The position numbers and the translations under genes are program-made. Shown in pieces: positions 60,807 through 64,000 of a stretch of 64,000 nucleotides of DNA. Source of the DNA: Kosakonia radicincitans DSM 16656 (GTDB taxonomy: Bacteria; Pseudomonadota; Gammaproteobacteria; Enterobacterales; Enterobacteriaceae); contig NZ_CP018016.1 in assembly GCF_000280495.2 (NCBI RefSeq), forward strand, positions 3,720,001 through 3,784,000, in the 5' to 3' direction. The notes under the pieces are model-generated. The model was not told the DNA's origin. It ran no database searches and saw nothing but the letters and a program-made list of their open reading frames with translations. How positions within the stretch are numbered: the stretch's first letter is position 1; each line of letters opens with the position of its first letter.

Positions 60807-61565
60807 ATGGAAACAAGACGTGACGAACGGATTAGCCAGCTGCTGACGGCGCTCAGGCACAGTGACAAGCTGCATCTGAAAGAGGCGGCAACGCTGCTTG
60901 GCGTTTCAGAGATGACCATTCGCCGCGATCTCAGCGCCAACAGCGCTCCGGTGGTTCTGCTGGGCGGTTATATCGTGCTGGAACCGCGCGCGGCCAGCCA
61001 CTATCTGTTAAGCGATCAAAAAACCCGGCTGGTCGAAGAGAAACGCCGCGCCGCAAAGCAGGCTGCCGCGCTGTTGCGCGCGCATCAGATGGCCTTCTTC
61101 GATTGCGGCACCACCATGCCGTGGGTGATTGATGCCATTCCTGACGATTTGCCGTTTATCGGCGTTTGCTACTCTCTGAACACTTTTCTGGCTTTACAGG
61201 AAAAACCGCAGTGCCGCGCGATCCTCTGCGGTGGCGAATTCCATGCCAGCAACGCGATTTTCAAACCGCTGAATTTTAATGAGACGCTGAAAAATCTGTG
61301 CCCGGATATCGCCTTCTATTCGGCGGCAGGCGTGCATGTGCAGCAGGGCGCGACCTGTTTTAATCTCGAAGAGTTGCCAGTGAAACACTGGGCAATGGAG
61401 AGTGCGCAATACCATGTGCTAGTGGTGGATCACAGCAAATTCGGTAAAGTGCGCCCGGCCTGCATGGGCGCGCTCAACCAGTTTGACGTGATTGCCAGCG
61501 ACTGCTGTCCCGATGACAGCCTGGTGCAGTTCGCAAAACAGCAGCAAATCACATTGATGTACTGA
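60807..61565 (+). CDS. deoR: Deoxyribonucleoside regulon repressor DeoR
   Basis: Repressor of deoCABD and nupG/tsx that responds to deoxyribose-5-phosphate. It has 252 residues, as in K-12. The N-terminal HTH is in HLKEAATLLGVSEMTIRRDL, and the C-terminal DeoR sensor domain has FFDCGTTMPWVID. I chose the ATG at 60807 with GGGGAAAT upstream; a longer start at 60777 adds ten residues. A hairpin after the gene separates it from convergent dacC. Confidence 0.95.
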   Translation: METRRDERISQLLTALRHSDKLHLKEAATLLGVSEMTIRRDLSANSAPVVLLGGYIVLEPRAASHYLLSDQKTRLVEEKRRAAKQAAALLRAHQMAFFDCGTTMPWVIDAIPDDLPFIGVCYSLNTFLALQEKPQCRAILCGGEFHASNAIFKPLNFNETLKNLCPDIAFYSAAGVHVQQGATCFNLEELPVKHWAMESAQYHVLVVDHSKFGKVRPACMGALNQFDVIASDCCPDDSLVQFAKQQQITLMY

Positions 61566-61585
61566 CCGTGCCCGCCGGGGCACGG
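61566..61585. terminator. Hairpin between deoR and dacC
   Basis: Arms CCGTGCCC (61566-61573) and GGGCACGG (61578-61585), loop GCCG. It starts at the base after the deoR stop. T tracts are weak on both strands, so its efficiency is uncertain. Confidence 0.6.
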
Positions 61586-61595
61586 CCTGTTAACG

Positions 61596-62798
61596 TCAGG
61601 AGAACCAGCCGCCAAACCACTGGTGGAATTTCAGCAGAACAAAATCCCACATCCGGCCGATAAACCCGGCCTCTTGCACCGCTTCCATCACCACCAGAGG
61701 ACGCTGTTCTATGGTTTTACCGTTCAGCTGAAAATCGATCGTCCCCACCACCTGGCCTTTGCTCAGCGGCGCTTGCAATTCCGGCTGCGTCAGCGTGTAG
61801 CTCGCTTTCAAATTATTAAGCTGCCCTTTCGGGATAGTGATCGAGCCCGCCTCGCCTGCGCCGAGCTTCGCTTCGCTGCTGTCGCCAAACCAGACGCGCT
61901 GCGTGACAAAAGTGGCATCAGGTTTGATTGGCGTTACGGTATCGAAGAAGCGGAAGCCCCAGTTGAGCAGTTTCTCGGATTCATTAAAGCGGATGCGGTC
62001 GGTTTTCGCGCCCAGCACCACCGAGATCAGGCGCATATCGCCCTGCGTCGCGGACGCCACCAGGTTGTAACCGGCGCCGTCGGTCGTACCGGTTTTCATG
62101 CCGTCCACGTTCATACTGGTGTTCCACAGCAGCCGGTTACGGTTCGGCTGGCGGATCTTATTAAAGGTGAACTCTTTTTCCTTGTGAATGGCGTACTCAT
62201 CGGGCACATCATGAATTAAGGCTTTGCCGAGCAGCGCCATATCGCGCGCAGTACTGAACTGGCCCGGCGCATCCAGCCCGTGCACGGTTTTAAAGGTGGT
62301 ATTGGTCAGCCCCAGTTTCTGCGAGTAGCTGTTCATCAGGCTGACGAATGAATCCTGGCTCCCGGCAACATAGTCGGCAATGGCGATGCTGGCATCGTTG
62401 CCGGACTGAATAATGACCCCTTTATTCAAATCCGCGACCGACACCTGATCGCCCGGTTTCAGGAACATCAGCGAGGAGCCGCGCAGTACCGGGTTGCCGG
62501 TCGCCCAGGCATCTTTACCGACGGTTACCGTATCGGTGAGGTGAATTTTTCCGGCTTTCAATGCCTGACCAACCACGTAGCTGGTCATCAGTTTGGTGAG
62601 GCTGGCGGGATCGAGTTTCTCGTCGGCATTACCTTCCGCCAGCACTTTACCGCTGGCGTAATCCATCAGGATCCATGCGCGGGCGTCAACCGGCGGCGCC
62701 GCCGGGTTTTGTTCAACCGCATAGAGTGAAGGAGAAAAGAGAAATAACAGCGCGGAGCCCGCAGCCAGGCCGCGAAGGGATAAAGAGAAATGCGTCAT
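61596..62798 (-). CDS. dacC: D-alanyl-D-alanine carboxypeptidase DacC (PBP6a)
   Basis: Low-molecular-weight penicillin-binding protein that removes terminal D-alanine from peptidoglycan pentapeptides, most abundant in stationary phase. It has 400 residues. The signal peptide ends in FLFSPSLYA. The active-site motifs are SLTK, SGN and KTG, in [24 protein letters not shown] and [11 protein letters not shown]. The C-terminal amphipathic membrane anchor is [16 protein letters not shown] chose the ATG at 62796-62798, the family start; the longer frame adds ten residues. Confidence 0.97.
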   Translation of the reverse strand: MTHFSLSLRGLAAGSALLFLFSPSLYAVEQNPAAPPVDARAWILMDYASGKVLAEGNADEKLDPASLTKLMTSYVVGQALKAGKIHLTDTVTVGKDAWATGNPVLRGSSLMFLKPGDQVSVADLNKGVIIQSGNDASIAIADYVAGSQDSFVSLMNSYSQKLGLTNTTFKTVHGLDAPGQFSTARDMALLGKALIHDVPDEYAIHKEKEFTFNKIRQPNRNRLLWNTSMNVDGMKTGTTDGAGYNLVASATQGDMRLISVVLGAKTDRIRFNESEKLLNWGFRFFDTVTPIKPDATFVTQRVWFGDSSEAKLGAGEAGSITIPKGQLNNLKASYTLTQPELQAPLSKGQVVGTIDFQLNGKTIEQRPLVVMEAVQEAGFIGRMWDFVLLKFHQWFGGWFS

Positions 62799-63032
62799 AT
62801 ATGGCCACCCGAGTATCCATTCAAACAAACGTCACAACACGTGCCGCAACAAACGGTGAGTAATAGCGCACAAACGGAGCGAAAAAAACCGTCGGTGAGT
62901 AAAGTTATTAAAGTTTATGCAATAACAGGGTGTTGCGCTCACTTTGTGCGATCTTTTTCTAAGTCGTTGCCAGAACGTTAACTTTCCCCCACCATAAATC
63001 CCCAGACAGAGATCCACTTCAAAGGGGTAAAA

Positions 63033-63662
63033 ATGATAACGCTATGGGGCAGGAATAACTCAACTAATGTCAAAAAAGTTCGCTGGCTGCTGGAAGAACT
63101 GGAGTTGCCGTACGAGCACATTCTGGCGGGCGGGCAATTTGGCCTGAATCACGATGCCGAATATCTGGCGATGAATCCGAACGGGCTGGTGCCGCTGCTG
63201 CGCGACGATGAAACCGGCGTTGTGCTGTGGGAATCAAACACTATCGTGCGTTATCTTGCCGCCCAGTACGGGCAGGACCGCCTGTGGATTGAAACTCCCG
63301 CCGCGCGTGCGGAAGGGGAAAAATGGATGGACTGGACGATTGGCACCCTGGCGCCGAAATATTCCCAGGTGATGATTGGGCTGGTACGCACGCCGCCAGA
63401 GCAGCGGGATAACGCCGCGATTGCTGCCGCAATACAATCGCTCGAAGGAATGCTGGATATTCTCGATAACGCGCTGGCAAAACAGAGCTGGTTTTCCGGC
63501 GAAACTTTTGGCTGCAGCGATATCGCCGTTGGTCCGTTTATCTACAACCTGTTTGCGATTCCCGGCTTAAGCTGGGCGCCACGCGCCAATCTGCAACGCT
63601 GGTACGCGCAACTGTGCGAGCGTCCGGGGTTCCGCATAACCGTGATGATTCCGGTAACCTGA
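63033..63662 (+). CDS. gstB: Glutathione S-transferase GstB (YliJ)
   Basis: Cytosolic glutathione transferase. E. coli GstB acts on bromoacetate and iodoacetate. It has 209 residues. The thioredoxin-like N-terminal domain begins [20 protein letters not shown] and contains [13 protein letters not shown] and the glutathione-binding [16 protein letters not shown]. The helical C-terminal domain contains [26 protein letters not shown] precedes the ATG. It is divergent from dacC, as in K-12. Confidence 0.95.
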   Translation: MITLWGRNNSTNVKKVRWLLEELELPYEHILAGGQFGLNHDAEYLAMNPNGLVPLLRDDETGVVLWESNTIVRYLAAQYGQDRLWIETPAARAEGEKWMDWTIGTLAPKYSQVMIGLVRTPPEQRDNAAIAAAIQSLEGMLDILDNALAKQSWFSGETFGCSDIAVGPFIYNLFAIPGLSWAPRANLQRWYAQLCERPGFRITVMIPVT

Positions 63663-63670
63663 TACCCGAC

Positions 63671-63697
63671 GTTACCGGGCAGGGAAGCCCGGTAAAC
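63671..63697. repeat. Hairpin after gstB
   Basis: TTACCGGGC (63672-63680) and GCCCGGTAA (63687-63695) form a perfect nine-base stem with loop AGGGAA. No T tract follows on either strand. It resembles the core of the REP-like element after artJ. Confidence 0.6.
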
Positions 63698-63705
63698 CCC
63701 GCGCC

Positions 63706-63990
63706 CTACTCTTCGCCGCCTTCGTCATCTGCAAATAGTGCTTCATCTTCTTTGAACAAGTTGCTCTCATCCCATTCGATTTCCTCGCTGGCATAATGCA
63801 CCGGATCAATGCCGCAGCACTCTTCCAGCACTTCTTCGGCTTCATCCAGCAAGGCAATCGCATCCTGCCAGCAGACCGTGATGTCCGCATCGACAAGCTC
63901 GCCATTATCAATCGCCTCAAGTTTCGTCATCGCAAACTCAATATTATGTAAACTCTCCAGCACCAGATTGACTTCTTCGCCGAGCCCCAT
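63706..63990 (-). CDS. Very acidic protein of unknown function (start uncertain, possibly cut by edge)
   Basis: The frame visible from the ATG at 63988-63990 encodes 94 residues with about 30 Asp/Glu and only 2 Lys/Arg, so a strongly negative protein. The N-terminal half looks helical (NLVLESLHNIEFAMTKLEAI, then WQDAIALLDEAEEVLEECC). The C-terminal tail is WDESNLFKEDEALFADDEGG plus two Glu. No good ribosome site precedes this ATG and the frame stays open to position 64000, so the real start may lie outside. I do not recognise the family. It converges on gstB. Confidence 0.6.
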   Translation of the reverse strand: MGLGEEVNLVLESLHNIEFAMTKLEAIDNGELVDADITVCWQDAIALLDEAEEVLEECCGIDPVHYASEEIEWDESNLFKEDEALFADDEGGEE

Positions 63991-64000
63991 ACCGGAAATA

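Overview
The window is a stretch of enterobacterial chromosome. Almost every gene is a full-length homologue of an Escherichia coli K-12 gene, in the K-12 order from ycaD through serS, lrp, infA, clpA, macAB, hcp, poxB, art, pot, nfsA, ybjL and rybB to dacC and gstB (about 19-20 min on the K-12 map). The differences in gene content and the sequence divergence point to a relative in the Enterobacter/Klebsiella/Kosakonia part of Enterobacteriaceae rather than to Escherichia. I cannot fix the genus by reading alone. No rRNA, tRNA, insertion sequence, prophage or CRISPR array is visible.

Layout. 1-8.6 kb: ycaD (cut by the edge), serS, rarA, lolA, ftsK and lrp, all on the minus strand. 9.1-15.0 kb, plus strand: trxB, cydDC, aat and infA. 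15.1-16.1 kb: a RES/Xre toxin-antitoxin pair sits where K-12 has tRNA-Ser gene serW. 16.2-25.3 kb: clpA-clpS, cspD, macAB, ybjX and the OLD-family nuclease ybjD. 25.6-30.7 kb: aqpZ, lysO, the hcp-hcr nitrosative stress operon, and a DoxX-family gene absent from this place in K-12. 30.8-38.5 kb: poxB-ltaE-ybjT, ybjS, a WG-repeat-like exported protein, amiD, ybjQ and ybjP. 38.7-43.2 kb: artPIQM, artJ and a higBA toxin-antitoxin pair. 43.2-49.2 kb: rlmC, ybjO and the putrescine importer potFGHI. 49.5-54.7 kb: the nfsA-rimK-ybjN run, grxA, ybjM, ybjL and the sigma-E small RNA RybB. 54.8-64 kb: an exported esterase-like hydrolase, a ComB-like phosphatase, rcdA, ybjJ, mdfA, ybjG, deoR, dacC, gstB and a very acidic small protein that may run off the edge.

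How the genes work together. Aat, ClpS and ClpA form the N-degron route: Aat adds the Leu/Phe tag, ClpS recognises it, and ClpA unfolds the substrate. TrxB, CydDC, GrxA, NfsA, Hcp and Hcr concern thiol redox and nitrogen-species stress. ArtPIQM/J and PotFGHI import arginine and putrescine. YbjG, DacC and AmiD act on envelope and peptidoglycan. Several regulatory sites are readable: paired ARG boxes before artJ, an NsrR and an FNR site before hcp, PmrA/BasR- and PhoP-type boxes before ybjG, a sigma-E promoter for rybB, a palindrome between rcdA and ybjJ, and candidate autoregulatory operators before both toxin-antitoxin pairs.

No clearly new multi-gene system stands out. The least explained items are the RES/Xre pair at the serW position, the hydrolase and ComB-like genes beside rybB, the extremely acidic protein at the right edge, and a hydrophobic 60-codon frame that ends on the ybjD start codon.
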